NCBI RefSeq assembly: GCF_001425175.1
Contig: NZ_LMDV01000001.1
Location: forward strand, 372,001-436,000
Direction of reading: 5' to 3'
Source: Nocardioides sp. Root1257
Lineage (GTDB): Bacteria > Actinomycetota > Actinomycetes > Propionibacteriales > Nocardioidaceae
Length of the DNA: 64,000 nt
Shown here: positions 42,801-54,154 of the stretch, piece after piece
Layout: each line of letters begins with the position of its first letter
How positions within the stretch are numbered: the stretch's first letter is position 1
Program-made: the position numbers and the translations under genes
Notes under the pieces: generated by a model
Told to the model about the DNA's origin: nothing
Seen by the model: the letters and a program-made list of their open reading frames with translations, nothing else
Databases searched by the model: none

Positions 42801-42905
42801 CCCATGCGTCAACGACGTACATCCCCGGAGGTAACGCCCCCGAAACGTGGGCTGGACCGGTGCTGGGGTCCGAGGCGCGACGAGCCCGCCACCTACGATG
42901 ACCGC

Positions 42906-43460
42906 GTGGACAGGGAGTTCTGGTCGTCGTTCAGCCGCGACCCTCGCGACGCGCAGTTCCAGTCCATGCGGGCCTCGGACCAGGACCGGGCGGTCGTGCA
43001 GCAGGCGCTGACCGAGGCGTACGCCGACGGTCGCCTGGACCGCGAGGAGTTCGACGAACGGAGCGGGCAGGCGCTGCAGACCCGCACCCTCGGCGAGCTC
43101 GCGCCCCTCGTGGCCGACCTGGTGTCGACCGCGACCCCCACCCCGGCCCGGGCCGGGCTGGCGGAGGCGACGCCGACCGAGATCCACGACCGCGCGGTGG
43201 AGAAGTACCGCTCGGACCGGCGCGAGGCCGTCTTCGGGTTCCTGTTCGCCACCCTCATCTGCACGGTGATCTGGTTCCTCACCACCGGCCCGGGCCACTT
43301 CCCGTGGCCGGCCTTCGTCGCGCTCGGCACCGGGATCAACGTGGCGAAGACCGTCTCCCGCAAGCGCGACATCGTCGCCAGCCACGAGCGCCGCCTGGAG
43401 AAGAAGCGCGCAAAGGAGCTCGGCCAGCCCTGGACCCCCGACGACCGGGCGTCGGAGTGA
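42906..43460 (+). CDS. DUF1707 / SHOCT-like protein with 2TM domain
   Basis: 184 residues from GTG 42906; ATG 42804 would add an unlikely basic leader. The N-terminal DUF1707 motif is complete: MRASDQDRAVVQQALTEAYADGRLDREEFDERSGQALQTRTLGELAPLVADL. A two-helix membrane part follows (AVFGFLFATLICTVIWFL; WPAFVALGTGINVAKTV), then a basic tail. The family is frequent in actinobacteria, with unknown role. Divergent from mce4 and coupled (GTGA) to the ion channel gene. Confidence 0.85.
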   Translation: MDREFWSSFSRDPRDAQFQSMRASDQDRAVVQQALTEAYADGRLDREEFDERSGQALQTRTLGELAPLVADLVSTATPTPARAGLAEATPTEIHDRAVEKYRSDRREAVFGFLFATLICTVIWFLTTGPGHFPWPAFVALGTGINVAKTVSRKRDIVASHERRLEKKRAKELGQPWTPDDRASE

Positions 43461-44128
43461 GCATCCGCCAGCGGCTCCACGCCGTCCTCGCGCACCCCTC
43501 GGCGATCCTGCTCGCGGGCCAGCTGCTCGCGGTGCTCGCCTACCCCTTCTTCGACCAGACCGCGCTCGGCCGCTCGGTCTTCGGCGTCGTCCAGCTCGCG
43601 ATCGTGCTGGCCGCGCTCGCCGCCGTACGCCGGACCCCGGCGCTCACCTGGGTCGCGGTCCTGCTCGGCGGGCCCGCGATGATCCTCACGGTCGTCGAGG
43701 CCGTGCAGCCGGACGTCGACGGCGTCGTGCTGGCCTCGGCGCTCTTCCACGCGCCGTTCTACTTCTACGTCTCGTACGCGATGCTGCGCTACCTCTTCCA
43801 CGACGACCGGGTCACCCGCGACGAGCTGTTCGCGACCGGCGCGGCGTTCACGGTGGTCGCCTGGGGCTTCGCGTACGTCTACGTCGCGGCCCAGGTCATC
43901 TGGCCGGACTCGTTCATCGGGGCCGTGGGCACCGGGGACCGGACCTGGTTCGAGCTGCTCTTCCTGTCGTTCACGACCCTGACCAGCGTCGGCCTCTCCG
44001 ACGTCGTGCCCGTCCAGGCCCACGCCCGGTCGCTCGCGATGGTCGAGATGGTCGCCGGCGTCTTCTACGTCGCCCTGGTCGTCGCCCGCCTCGTCAGCCT
44101 CGCGGTGGTCCGTCAGCGTCCGGAGTAG
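43457..44128 (+). CDS. Ion-channel-like membrane protein with degenerate K+ filter
   Basis: 223 residues from GTG 43457, overlapping the DUF1707 stop. About six hydrophobic segments; the last pair frames a pore-loop-like stretch FLSFTTLTSVGLSDVVPV, comparable to the TVGYGD region of two-helix potassium channels (Ion_trans_2) but reading TSVGLSD. Function as a channel is inferred from the layout; ion selectivity should not be assumed. It overlaps the convergent MmcQ/YjbR gene by 35 bases. Confidence 0.72.
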   Translation: MSIRQRLHAVLAHPSAILLAGQLLAVLAYPFFDQTALGRSVFGVVQLAIVLAALAAVRRTPALTWVAVLLGGPAMILTVVEAVQPDVDGVVLASALFHAPFYFYVSYAMLRYLFHDDRVTRDELFATGAAFTVVAWGFAYVYVAAQVIWPDSFIGAVGTGDRTWFELLFLSFTTLTSVGLSDVVPVQAHARSLAMVEMVAGVFYVALVVARLVSLAVVRQRPE

Positions 44129-44477
44129 CAGGGCGGTCCTTCTTCGGGAGCTTCGCGACGACCAGCCGGTAGGACTCGTCGACGGCCTCGAGCAGCTCGT
44201 CGTCGGGGATCGCACCGCCGAACGACAGGTCGTTCCAGCCCGAGCGGCCGATGTAGCGCATCACGGTCGCGTCCCCGGGGAAGCGGTCGAGCCACTCGTC
44301 GGCGACCTCGCGGGAGGGGCCGCCCTTGACGCCGACCCCCGTGGCGCCGAGGAAGGCGAAGATCTTGCCGCGCTCCCCCTCGCCGACCTTGATCACCGGA
44401 TGCTCGTGCTCCCAGGGGAAGTCGGGCCAGGCACCCGGCTTCGCGAGGCAGTAGGCCTGCAGCTCCTCGACGTCCAC
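44094..44477 (-). CDS. MmcQ/YjbR family DNA-binding-like protein
   Basis: 127 residues. MDVEELQAYCLAKPGAWPDFPWEHEHPVIKVGEGERGKIFAFLG and the C-terminal YIGRSGWNDLSFGGAIPDDELLEAVDESYRLVVAKLPKK match the MmcQ/YjbR (CyaY-like fold) family. These small proteins often lie near regulators or enzymes and have no defined reaction. Four bases separate it from the upstream hemerythrin gene on the same strand. Confidence 0.85.
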   Translation of the reverse strand: MDVEELQAYCLAKPGAWPDFPWEHEHPVIKVGEGERGKIFAFLGATGVGVKGGPSREVADEWLDRFPGDATVMRYIGRSGWNDLSFGGAIPDDELLEAVDESYRLVVAKLPKKDRPATPDADGPPRG

Positions 44478-44481
44478 GGGC

Positions 44482-45042
44482 TCATTCTTCGTCGTCGTCC
44501 CCGTCCTCGTCGAGCAGGCCCTCCTGGCGGGCCGCCGCGACGATCCGGCGCACGTTGGTGAGGGTGCCGCAGTCGGCGTCGATCTGGGCGTTCCGCTCGG
44601 TCGCGAACTGCTCCCCCAGGTCGGCGCGCGCCTGCGGCCCGACCTCGTCCCGGGCCGGGTTGAGGATGGTCAGCTCCTCCTCGGTCAGGTGGTGGTTGAC
44701 CACCTTCGCGAGCTCCTCGACCGCGTCGTCGAAGGCCTGGGTGTCGGTGCCCTTCAGCTCGAGCACGGCGAGCAGCGCCTCGTTGCCCTCGGCGTGCTCC
44801 TCCACCCCGTGCTCGGCCTCGTGCTCGCCGACCGCGTGCTTGCGGCGCAGCTTCGGGTAGACGTACTTCTCCTCCGCCTCGGCGTGCGCGACGTGCAGGG
44901 TGGCGAAGGCGCGGCGTACGGCGTCGCGGTCCGAGCTGCTGTCGCGCAGGTCGCGCAGCAGCGTCTCGAAGCGTCGGTGGTCGTCGAGGATCAGCTCCAC
45001 GACGTCACCCTGTACGGGCCGGCCCAGGTCGATGGTCGTCAT
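44482..45042 (-). CDS. Hemerythrin HHE-domain protein
   Basis: 186 residues. Di-iron ligand pattern: DDHRRFE (near 20), LHVAHAEAEEKYVYP (about 50-64), HEAEHGVEEH and VNHHLTEEELTILNP. Such proteins bind oxygen, nitric oxide or iron, usually in the cytoplasm. An acidic tail (DEDGDDDEE) closes the protein. ATG 45042. Probable two-gene unit with the MmcQ/YjbR gene. Confidence 0.87.
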   Translation of the reverse strand: MTTIDLGRPVQGDVVELILDDHRRFETLLRDLRDSSSDRDAVRRAFATLHVAHAEAEEKYVYPKLRRKHAVGEHEAEHGVEEHAEGNEALLAVLELKGTDTQAFDDAVEELAKVVNHHLTEEELTILNPARDEVGPQARADLGEQFATERNAQIDADCGTLTNVRRIVAAARQEGLLDEDGDDDEE

Positions 45043-45055
45043 GCCCGGAACGTAG

Positions 45056-45092
45056 CCCGCCGGAGGCCGGGCGAAACCCGACCTCCGGCGGG
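45056..45092 (-). terminator. Strong stem-loop downstream of the secreted protein gene
   Basis: Arms CCCGCCGGAGG (45056-45066) and CCTCCGGCGGG (45082-45092) are perfect complements over 11 bases; the loop CCGGGCGAAACCCGA itself contains a CGGG/CCCG inner stem. It lies 14 bases past the stop at 45107 on the minus strand, with no T-run, so a GC-type terminator is likely. Confidence 0.65.
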
Positions 45093-45106
45093 AGGTGACG
45101 CGTGCC

Positions 45107-45910
45107 TCAGGAGGCGCAGAGCAGCTCGGGCGTGGCGAGCAGCGGCTGCGCGCCGGGCGCCGGGAGGTCACTGCCCGCGACGGTCGACGTCCAGGAGTAG
45201 GCCAGCCGGAAGACCTTCCGGACGTCGAACGTCTTGGCCTGCGACTGGGTGAGACCGAAGGAGCCGCTGAAGAGCGACTCAGCGTCGCCCGTCAGGGTGA
45301 GGTTCGCGGTCGCGCCCTCGTCGCTGTTGTCCCCGTTGCCGAAGCGCACCCGCAGGGTGGTGCAGGTGGGGTCCAGGTTCCAGTCGGCGCTGCCCTGGAA
45401 GGCGGAGCCCGACGGACCGTAGGAGTCCGGGTAGGCCTTGCCGGCGATCTTGGCGTCGAAGACCCGCTGGGTGCCCACGGCGGTGCGGGGCTGGATCGTG
45501 GTGAGCGAGCGCCACTGGTAGACGGTCACCTTCACCGGCTTGCTCATGCCGGCCGCCACCTTGCCCGCCTTCGGGACCACGGCGCGGTACTGCCGCACAC
45601 CCAGCTGGTTGGGCTTGTCGGTGTAGGTGAAGGCGCCCTTCTTGCTCGTCTTGAGGCGCTTCTCGACGACCCACTTCCTGCCGGCCAGCTTCTTCTGCAG
45701 GACGACCGTGGTGCCCTTCGCAGCGGGCCGCACCTTGCCGGCGATGATGAGCGGCTTGCCGGCGATGGCCTTGGTGCTGCTGGCCTTCAGGGTCACCTTG
45801 AACGCAGCCTTGCGCTCCGCCGGAGCACTGCTGGCGGTGGCCGGGGCGACCAGTCCTGCTGTGAGGACCGCCCCGAGGGCGAGGACGGTGATCTTGGGGC
45901 TGAGCTTCAT
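45107..45910 (-). CDS. Secreted protein with bacterial Ig-like stalk, paralog of 47344-48141
   Basis: 267 residues. Signal peptide (ITVLALGAVLTAGLVAPATASSAPA), then an Ig-like domain (FKVTLKASSTKAIAGKPLIIAGKVRPAAKGTTVVLQKKLAGRKWVVEKR) and a C-terminal beta-rich domain with two Cys (PTCTTLRVRFGNGD; PELLCAS). No enzyme motif. Its paralog lies beyond the MFS gene with the same plan (VTLKAPARVDKGNRLVLTGTV, VYQWRSL versus VWEWIDL). Function unknown; probably cell-surface or extracellular. Confidence 0.75.
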   Translation of the reverse strand: MKLSPKITVLALGAVLTAGLVAPATASSAPAERKAAFKVTLKASSTKAIAGKPLIIAGKVRPAAKGTTVVLQKKLAGRKWVVEKRLKTSKKGAFTYTDKPNQLGVRQYRAVVPKAGKVAAGMSKPVKVTVYQWRSLTTIQPRTAVGTQRVFDAKIAGKAYPDSYGPSGSAFQGSADWNLDPTCTTLRVRFGNGDNSDEGATANLTLTGDAESLFSGSFGLTQSQAKTFDVRKVFRLAYSWTSTVAGSDLPAPGAQPLLATPELLCAS

Positions 45911-45989
45911 GGTTCCGAGTCTCCGTTCGTCGTCGTACGCCGGCGATCGACGCCTGGCAACCACCACAGCGCCGCCGGGGCCGCTGACG

Positions 45990-47291
45990 TTACACGGCTG
46001 GACTAGACCGGATGGCGATCCCCTCGAGCTCGTCGCGGTCGACCACGCGCCGGGTCTTCACGCGGTAGCGGACCACCTGGACCAGGCCGATCGCCCAGAT
46101 GACGTACTGGGTGCTCATCGCCCAGCGGAACGCCGACGGCGTGTAGTCGGTGCTGCTGCCCGGCGTGCGCCAGTCCAGGACGACGCCGATCACGATGACC
46201 AGCACGAGGCTCGCCGCGAAGCCGCCCTGGTTGATGATCCCGCTCGCGCTGGCCAGCCGCTCGTTGGGGTTGGACGTGCGGCCGACGTCGAAGCCGATCA
46301 TCGAGGCGGGGCCACCGATGCCGACCACGACGACGAGCACGAACAGCATCCAGGTCGGCGCGTGCCCGGGCCAGGCGAGCACGATCGTCCAGGCCGTGAC
46401 GATGGCGGACACGATGGTGAGCACCATCGTCGAGCGGTGCCACGGGTGCGCCCCGACCAGCCAGCCGAGCGTCGGTCCGGCGGCCATCACCGCGAGCACC
46501 ATCACGGTCAGCAGCGCACCGGCCGTGGCCGACGACTGGTGCTCGCCCTTGACGAAGAACGGGTAGCCCCACAGCAGGCTGAGCGCCGTCGCGCTGAACT
46601 GGGTCGAGAAGTGCATCCAGAACCCGAGCCGGGTCCCGGGGTGCGCCCACGAGGACGCCAGGCTGTGCCGCACGGCTGCGAACGACATCGCCGGGCCGCG
46701 CAGGTGACGACGGGACGGGCTGTCGTGCAGGACCAGGAGCACGACCACCGCGAGCGCGAGACCGAGCGAGGCGGCGACGAGGTAGGCCTTCGTCCACCCG
46801 AGGTGGCCCAGCGCCCAGGTCATCGGCACCGCGGCCAGCACGGCGCCGAGCTGACCCAGGGTGCCGGTCAGCTGGGTGAAGAACGGGATCCGGCGGGTCG
46901 GGAACCAGGTGGCCACCAGACGCAGCACGCAGATGAAGGTCATCGCGTCGCCCATGCCGACGAACACCCGGGCAACCAGCGCCGCGGAGTAGCTGTCGGC
47001 CAGCGCGAAGCCGCCCTGCGCGAGCGTCATCAGGGTCAGGCCGCACAGCAGGATGCTGCGGGAGCCGAACCGGTCCACCAGCAGGCCGACCGGGATCTGC
47101 ATGCCGGCGTACACGAGCAGCTGGAGCGTCGTGAACGTCGCCAGCTGGGCGGCTGAGATGTCGAAGCGCTCCGTGGCCGCGAGACCGGCGACCGCGAGCG
47201 ACGAGCGGTGGAAGACCGCCACGAAGTAGATCAGCAGCCCGACCAGCCAGACCGACCACGCGCGCGGCGTGATCGTGGTCGGCTGGTTCAC
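45990..47291 (-). CDS. Major facilitator superfamily transporter
   Basis: 433 residues, about 12 membrane helices. The MFS loop motif is seen as GLLVDRFGSRSILLCGLTLM (about 70-90), with AVFHRSSLAVAG in helix 1 and DVGRTSNPNERLASASGIINQGGF in the second half. The FHRSS opening occurs in nitrate/nitrite-type and ACS-like MFS groups, but substrate cannot be told. It separates two paralogous secreted-protein genes, all on the minus strand. Confidence 0.85.
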   Translation of the reverse strand: MNQPTTITPRAWSVWLVGLLIYFVAVFHRSSLAVAGLAATERFDISAAQLATFTTLQLLVYAGMQIPVGLLVDRFGSRSILLCGLTLMTLAQGGFALADSYSAALVARVFVGMGDAMTFICVLRLVATWFPTRRIPFFTQLTGTLGQLGAVLAAVPMTWALGHLGWTKAYLVAASLGLALAVVVLLVLHDSPSRRHLRGPAMSFAAVRHSLASSWAHPGTRLGFWMHFSTQFSATALSLLWGYPFFVKGEHQSSATAGALLTVMVLAVMAAGPTLGWLVGAHPWHRSTMVLTIVSAIVTAWTIVLAWPGHAPTWMLFVLVVVVGIGGPASMIGFDVGRTSNPNERLASASGIINQGGFAASLVLVIVIGVVLDWRTPGSSTDYTPSAFRWAMSTQYVIWAIGLVQVVRYRVKTRRVVDRDELEGIAIRSSPAV

Positions 47292-47343
47292 TCCGTCAAT
47301 GCTAGGGCTGCTCCACCCGCTGCCCCGGCCCGGGTCTCGGTCG

Positions 47344-48141
47344 TCAGAACGGGCAGTAGATGCTCGAGTCGATCATCGCCGGCGACGTGGAGCTGCCGGC
47401 CTGCTTGTCCCACTCGAACCGGAGGAGGTCCGCGCCCGAGATGTCCTTCGACACCCCGATCTCACCGCCCCCGTCCAGGAACTCGGCGGCGGCGACGACC
47501 ACGCCGTCCACCACCAGGCGGCCGTGCGCGAGATCGATGCCGGAGGCGGTGAGGCGGGCCTGCACACGCGTGCACGCGCCGCGGGTGTCGCGGACCTCCC
47601 ACTCCATGTAGCCGCTGTCGACCACCCGGTCGGCCAGGATCCCGTCCTCGTGCCGTTCGGCGCTCTGGTCGTACACCGTCTGGCGCTGGAAGGTGGCGAC
47701 GCGCTCGTGGAAAGGGAGCTCGCTCAGGTCGATCCACTCCCAGACGGTGACGAGCACCGCCCTGCTCTGCACCCGCGAGTGCTTGGTGGGCACCACGAGC
47801 CGGTAGTAGCGGTCACCGGCGCGGTGGGGGACGTCGACGAAACGGACGGCGCCGCGCTTGCCGACCTTGGTCCTCCCGACGTTCTGCCACTCGCCGACGT
47901 AGCGGAGCATCCGCTGCACCACGACCGGGGTCCCGACGGCCCGGTTGCGGACCGTGCCGGTGAGGACGAGCCGATTGCCCTTGTCGACGCGCGCCGGCGC
48001 CTTCAGCGTGACCGCCGCGGCACGCGCATACACCGCGCGGTGAGGTGTGGCCGCCTCGGTGCTGCTCGGCACCGTCACCACCCCAGCGGTCACCAGCACG
48101 GCTACAGCGGCGCCGGCCGCCCGAACCATGAACCGACGCAT
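47344..48141 (-). CDS. Secreted protein with Ig-like stalk (paralog of 45107-45910)
   Basis: 265 residues. Signal peptide (GAAVAVLVTAGVVTVPSSTEA), Ig-like domain (VTLKAPARVDKGNRLVLTGTVRNRAVGTPVVVQRML), a conserved VWEWIDL, and a C-terminal domain with Cys (TRGACTRVQARL; SIYCPF). ATG 48141 chosen for GGGAG five bases upstream (an internal ATG at 48129 is possible). A two-stem inverted repeat just upstream overlaps the ribosome site. Confidence 0.72.
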   Translation of the reverse strand: MRRFMVRAAGAAVAVLVTAGVVTVPSSTEAATPHRAVYARAAAVTLKAPARVDKGNRLVLTGTVRNRAVGTPVVVQRMLRYVGEWQNVGRTKVGKRGAVRFVDVPHRAGDRYYRLVVPTKHSRVQSRAVLVTVWEWIDLSELPFHERVATFQRQTVYDQSAERHEDGILADRVVDSGYMEWEVRDTRGACTRVQARLTASGIDLAHGRLVVDGVVVAAAEFLDGGGEIGVSKDISGADLLRFEWDKQAGSSTSPAMIDSSIYCPF

Positions 48142-48149
48142 CGTCGTCT

Positions 48150-48201
48150 CCCTCGAGTCAGGAGCCGGTGTGCACCCCCGTGGCCACACCGGTCTCGAGG
48201 G
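48150..48201 (-). promoter_or_regulatory. Nested inverted repeat in the leader of the secreted protein gene
   Basis: Outer arms CCCTCGAG (48150-48157) and CTCGAGGG (48194-48201), inner arms CCGGTGTG (48165-48172) and CACACCGG (48185-48192), all perfect. On the minus-strand transcript the 3' outer arm ends in GAGGG, merging with the GGGAG ribosome site of the gene at 48141. It also lies 38 bases after the VOC gene stop, so it could be that gene's terminator. Confidence 0.6.
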
Positions 48202-48238
48202 TGAAAGCGTCCGCAGCGTCGGCTGCGTTACAGAGGCC

Positions 48239-48676
48239 TCAGTCGAGGCAGAACTCGTTGCCCTCGGGGTCCTGCATCACGATGAATCCGCCGCTCATGG
48301 GCGGAGCGGGCTCGGAGCGCTCGAGGCGGGTGGCGCCGAGCGCGACCAGCCGCTCGCACTCGGCCTCCAGGGCGGCCATCCGGTCGTCCCCCTCGAGCCC
48401 GGGTGCGGCCCGCACGTCGAGGTGGACGCGGTTCTTCACGATCTTGTCCTCGGGCACCTGCTGGAAGAACAGCCGCGGCCCGACGCCCGCAGGGTCCTGG
48501 GACGCGGAGGCCATGTTGCGCTTCTCTTCCGGCAGCGTCTCCGAGAACGCGTCCCAGGAGTCGAAGCCGGGCGGCGGCGCCGGGAACTCGTAGCCGAGGG
48601 TCGCGTTCCAGAACAGCGAGAGCGCCCGGGGGTCGGCGCAGTCGAAGGTGACTTGAACGGTCTTGGCAGTAGTCAT
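48239..48676 (-). CDS. VOC/glyoxalase superfamily protein
   Basis: 145 residues. VQVTFDCADPRALSLFWNATLGYEFPAPP opens a VOC module, followed by NRVHLDVRAAP (metal-ligand-like His), LVALGATRLERSE and GFIVMQDPEGNEFCLD at the C-terminus. The pattern matches the common actinobacterial glyoxalase-like domain (Glyoxalase_6). Reaction unknown. Preceded by uvrB on the same strand with a 120-base gap. Confidence 0.83.
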   Translation of the reverse strand: MTTAKTVQVTFDCADPRALSLFWNATLGYEFPAPPPGFDSWDAFSETLPEEKRNMASASQDPAGVGPRLFFQQVPEDKIVKNRVHLDVRAAPGLEGDDRMAALEAECERLVALGATRLERSEPAPPMSGGFIVMQDPEGNEFCLD

Positions 48677-48778
48677 CTCATCCTCCCGAGGGTGAGCGTC
48701 GTCCTGGTGGTGTGATCGCAAGGCGGAGGAGCGAAGCTGGCCCGGGTTTGGCCTGCGAGCGACGAGAACGCAGCGAGC

Positions 48779-48796
48779 GCGCCGCCAGGGCGGCGC
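48779..48796 (-). terminator. Palindromic hairpin just after uvrB
   Basis: GCGCCGCC-AG-GGCGGCGC is a perfect 8-base inverted repeat starting immediately after the uvrB stop codon (48797) on the minus strand. With a 4-base loop it still keeps seven GC pairs. No T-run follows. Confidence 0.5.
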
Positions 48797-50938
<2,142 letters not shown>

Positions 50939-51094
50939 GCTGTCGAGCCTAGACGGCGCCACCGACAGCCCCCAGGGAGAGCGGAGGCATAGCCCACCTG
51001 GGCCATCTCCTGACCGTCTGGCCGATGCCGGAGGCGTCCGCCGATGCCCGAAGGTAGGCGCTCAGATCATCGCCTCGTGACCAAGGGGATGTCG

Positions 51095-53716
51095 ATGTCA
51101 CGAAAGTTCCTGCACGTGTCCGGGTGGCCCCTGCGCCGCAAGCTCGTGCTCGTCATTGCCGTGCCGCTGCTCTTCGCGGCGACCTTCGGCACGCTGCGCG
51201 TGCACAAGGAGCTCGGCACCAGTGCCGACCACGCCGCCGCGGCGAGCCAGGTGACCGTGCTGCCGCCCGCGGTCGACTACCTCGACGCCGCCGAGGACGC
51301 CGCCGTCGTCGCCCGCCGCAAGACCAGCGCCGTCGACCCGAAGCGGGACGCCGCGGTCAAGGAGGTGGACGCGGCGGCGAAGGAGTTCGAGCAGGCCGCC
51401 GCCGACGCCGACCTCACCGACGCCCAGCAGGAGCAGGTGCAGTCGATCCTCGACCTCAGCCAGCAGCTGCGGAACGGCGAGGCCTACGTGAGCGTCGGCC
51501 AGTCGGTCTCGCAGGTGCGCCAGCTGCACCGCGGCATCACCCAGCTGATCTCCCAGATCGTCAACGAGCAGGCCCAGCCCGAGCCGCTGCTGCCCGTCGT
51601 CACGCATGCGCTCGACGGCCGGCTCTCGCTGTCGATGCAGCAGTTCCAGGTCGCGTACGACGGCGGCTCGCTCGCCAGCCCCGCCGACCTGGCCGCGGAG
51701 CTGGGCACGGAGGCGTCCGCCATCGACCGGCTCGGCGCCGCGCTGGGCTCGACCCAGACCCAGGTGTCCGCGCTGACCAGCGGCAACGCCCAGCGCTTCG
51801 GCTCCGTCCGGACCGGCGGCACCGAGATGGGCGACCGGACGGCGTACAAGCCCTACGACCAGCTGACCACCCAGCTGCTCGCCGACATCGACGGCGACCT
51901 GACCGCGGCGGCCAGGAGTGCGCGCAACCTCGCGATCGCGAGCGCCGCGGTCACCGGCACCGCCCTCCTGGTCGCCGTGCTCCTCGCGCTCATGGTGGCC
52001 CGGACCCTGGTCCGGCCGATCCGCCGCGTGCGCGACGGCGCGCTGCAGGTGGCGCAGGTGGAGCTGCCCGAGACCGTCGAGAGGATCCGCTCCGGCGCCC
52101 AGGTCGACGACATCACGCCGATCGACGTCACCACGGAGGAGGAGATGGGCCAGCTGGCCCGCGCCTTCGACGAGATGCACCGCCAGGCCATCACCCTCGC
52201 CTCCGGAGAGGCGGAGCTGCGCACCCAGGTGGGCGAGATGTTCGCGACCCTCTCCCGGCGCAACACCACCCTCATCAACCAGCAGCTCGGCCTGATCGAG
52301 GACCTCGAGCGCGACGAGGAGGACCCGCGCCGGCTGGAGAGCCTCTTCAAGCTCGACCACCTCGCGTCCCGCATGCGTCGTACGGCGGAGAGCCTGATGG
52401 TCCTCGCCGACGCCCCGACCCCCGGCGCAGACGGCGCGGACCTCACCATCGCCGATCTCCTCCAGGCGGCGATCGCGGGTGTCCGCGACTACCAGCGGGT
52501 GCAGATCCTCTCCACGCCCAGCATCCGGCTGGCCGGCGCAGCCGCGCCCGACGTGGTCCACCTGCTCACCGAGCTCGTCGACAACGCCCTCAACTACTCG
52601 CCGCCGACCGCGGCCGTGATGGTCGAGGCGATCCGGACCACCTCCGGCGTCGAGGTGGAGATCGCCGACGCTGGCCTCGGCGTCGCGACCGGGGACCTCA
52701 CCCGGCTCAACGCCGAGCTCGCCTCCGGCGGCCAGGTCAACGCCGAGACCGCGCGCCGGATGGGACTCCTGGTGGTCAGCCGCCTGGCCCGTCGCCGGGG
52801 CATCCAGGTGCGGCTCGAGCTCAACGAGCGCGGCGGCGTGACCGCCCGCGTGGTGCTGCCGGACACCCTCCTCCCGGGCACCCAGGTGTCCCTCGGCGAC
52901 CCGGCTCCCGCCCCGGCGTCCTGGGCACCCGCCGAGGCGCCCGCACCGACCGCCGCGGCGACGTACGACAAGGGGCCGGCCGTCGCCGCGGCCGCCACCC
53001 TCGCGCCGGTCCCCCGGCCCGAGGCGGTCAGCACCGAGACCACCGAGGAGCAGTCGACGACCCGCTACCTCGCGGCCATCGACGCGCTGACCCGGCTGCC
53101 CCAGCGCCAGCCCGGCCGGGTGAGCGACCCCGTCGCTCCGCAGCCCGAGCCGGACCCCGAGCCGGAGCCCGCGCCGGTCGTGGTCGTCCCCGAGCCGGCA
53201 CCCGAGCCCGAGCCCGAACCGGAGCCCGAGCCCGAGCCGGTCGTCGTCGCGCCTGTCGCACCCGTCGCCGTCGTCCCGACGCTCGTGCCCCAGCGCGAGC
53301 CCCAGCGCGAGCCCCTGCGCGAGCCCCTGCCCACAGGCGAACCCATCGGCACCGAGGAGTCCCCGATCTTCGCGACCCTGCAATCGAACTGGTTCAGCAG
53401 CTCCGGCAGCCACTCCCAGGGCTGGGCCTCGACCGAGGTCGAGGCCGGCTGGGAGGCGGCGCACCGGGTCGCCGAGCCGCCGAGCGACGCCGTCGGCGCA
53501 TCCGGCCTGCCCGTCCGTCGACCCGGCCAGCGCCTGGTCCCCGGTGGCGTGACCGCGGCCGCCCCGCCCGTCGTCCGCGACCCCGAGGCGATCCGCGCCC
53601 GGCTGGCTGCGCACGCGGCGGGCGTCTCCCGCGGCCGCGCCGACCAGAGCCTCCAGCAGTCCACCGACCCGTCCGAGCAGGCCGATCTGTCCGAGAGGCA
53701 AGGCGACCCCGCATGA
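51095..53716 (+). CDS. cvnA: CvnA-type conservon sensor kinase-like protein
   Basis: 873 residues. ATG 51095 chosen for AAGGGG six bases upstream (ATG 51089 alternative). Membrane segment near 20, extracellular helical sensor (about 45-280, nitrate-sensor-like), second membrane segment ([23 protein letters not shown]) and HAMP, then a DHp-like stretch with [22 protein letters not shown], and a HATPase domain with N-box [12 protein letters not shown] and DAGLGV. A long Pro/Glu-rich C-terminal tail ends the protein. It begins a cvnABCD operon, in which the kinase works with a Roadblock protein, DUF742 protein and a small GTPase. Confidence 0.9.
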   Translation: MSRKFLHVSGWPLRRKLVLVIAVPLLFAATFGTLRVHKELGTSADHAAAASQVTVLPPAVDYLDAAEDAAVVARRKTSAVDPKRDAAVKEVDAAAKEFEQAAADADLTDAQQEQVQSILDLSQQLRNGEAYVSVGQSVSQVRQLHRGITQLISQIVNEQAQPEPLLPVVTHALDGRLSLSMQQFQVAYDGGSLASPADLAAELGTEASAIDRLGAALGSTQTQVSALTSGNAQRFGSVRTGGTEMGDRTAYKPYDQLTTQLLADIDGDLTAAARSARNLAIASAAVTGTALLVAVLLALMVARTLVRPIRRVRDGALQVAQVELPETVERIRSGAQVDDITPIDVTTEEEMGQLARAFDEMHRQAITLASGEAELRTQVGEMFATLSRRNTTLINQQLGLIEDLERDEEDPRRLESLFKLDHLASRMRRTAESLMVLADAPTPGADGADLTIADLLQAAIAGVRDYQRVQILSTPSIRLAGAAAPDVVHLLTELVDNALNYSPPTAAVMVEAIRTTSGVEVEIADAGLGVATGDLTRLNAELASGGQVNAETARRMGLLVVSRLARRRGIQVRLELNERGGVTARVVLPDTLLPGTQVSLGDPAPAPASWAPAEAPAPTAAATYDKGPAVAAAATLAPVPRPEAVSTETTEEQSTTRYLAAIDALTRLPQRQPGRVSDPVAPQPEPDPEPEPAPVVVVPEPAPEPEPEPEPEPEPVVVAPVAPVAVVPTLVPQREPQREPLREPLPTGEPIGTEESPIFATLQSNWFSSSGSHSQGWASTEVEAGWEAAHRVAEPPSDAVGASGLPVRRPGQRLVPGGVTAAAPPVVRDPEAIRARLAAHAAGVSRGRADQSLQQSTDPSEQADLSERQGDPA
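53142..53240 (+). repeat. Pro-Glu repeat tract in the tail of CvnA
   Basis: CCCGAG/CCGGAG codon pairs encode runs of EPEPEP (about residues 683-715), then [11 protein letters not shown] near 53290-53330. TonB-like low-complexity spacer. Confidence 0.8.
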
Positions 53717-54150
53717 ACATGTACTCCCCCTCCGTAGCCACCTCCACGAGCGCGACGCGCGAGCTGGACTGGGTGGTGACCCGGTTCGTCGAGGAGGTCC
53801 CGGCAGCCGCCCACGCGATCCTGGTCTCCGCCGACGGCCTGCTGATGGCCGCCAGCTCCGGCATCCCGGAGGACCGGGCCGAGCAGGTCGCCGCGGTCTC
53901 CTCCGGGCTCGCCAGCCTGGCGGTGGGAGCCTCCCGCCTCTTCGACGGCGGTGCCGTGCTGCAGACGGTCGTCGAGATGGAGCAGGGGTACCTGCTGCTG
54001 ATGAGCGTCGGCGACGGGTCGCACCTCGCCGTGCTGACCCAGGACTCCGCCGACATCGGGCAGGTCGGCTACGAGATGGCGCTGCTGGTCGACCGGGTCG
54101 GCCAGATGGTCCAGGCCCGGGCCCGCGTCCTGAGTGACACCCCGGGGTGA
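53713..54150 (+). CDS. cvnB: Roadblock/LC7-domain protein of the conservon
   Basis: 145 residues. The Roadblock core is clear: [53 protein letters not shown], then [26 protein letters not shown]. In Streptomyces such proteins act as GTPase-activating partners of CvnD. ATG 53713 overlaps the CvnA stop (ATGA). Confidence 0.93.
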   Translation: MNMYSPSVATSTSATRELDWVVTRFVEEVPAAAHAILVSADGLLMAASSGIPEDRAEQVAAVSSGLASLAVGASRLFDGGAVLQTVVEMEQGYLLLMSVGDGSHLAVLTQDSADIGQVGYEMALLVDRVGQMVQARARVLSDTPG

Positions 54151-54154
54151 CGCG

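Noticed and set aside
50939..51094. SOS (LexA) box upstream of uvrB
   Set aside because: No GAAC-N4-GTTC pattern was found in this interval; damage control cannot be claimed from the sequence.
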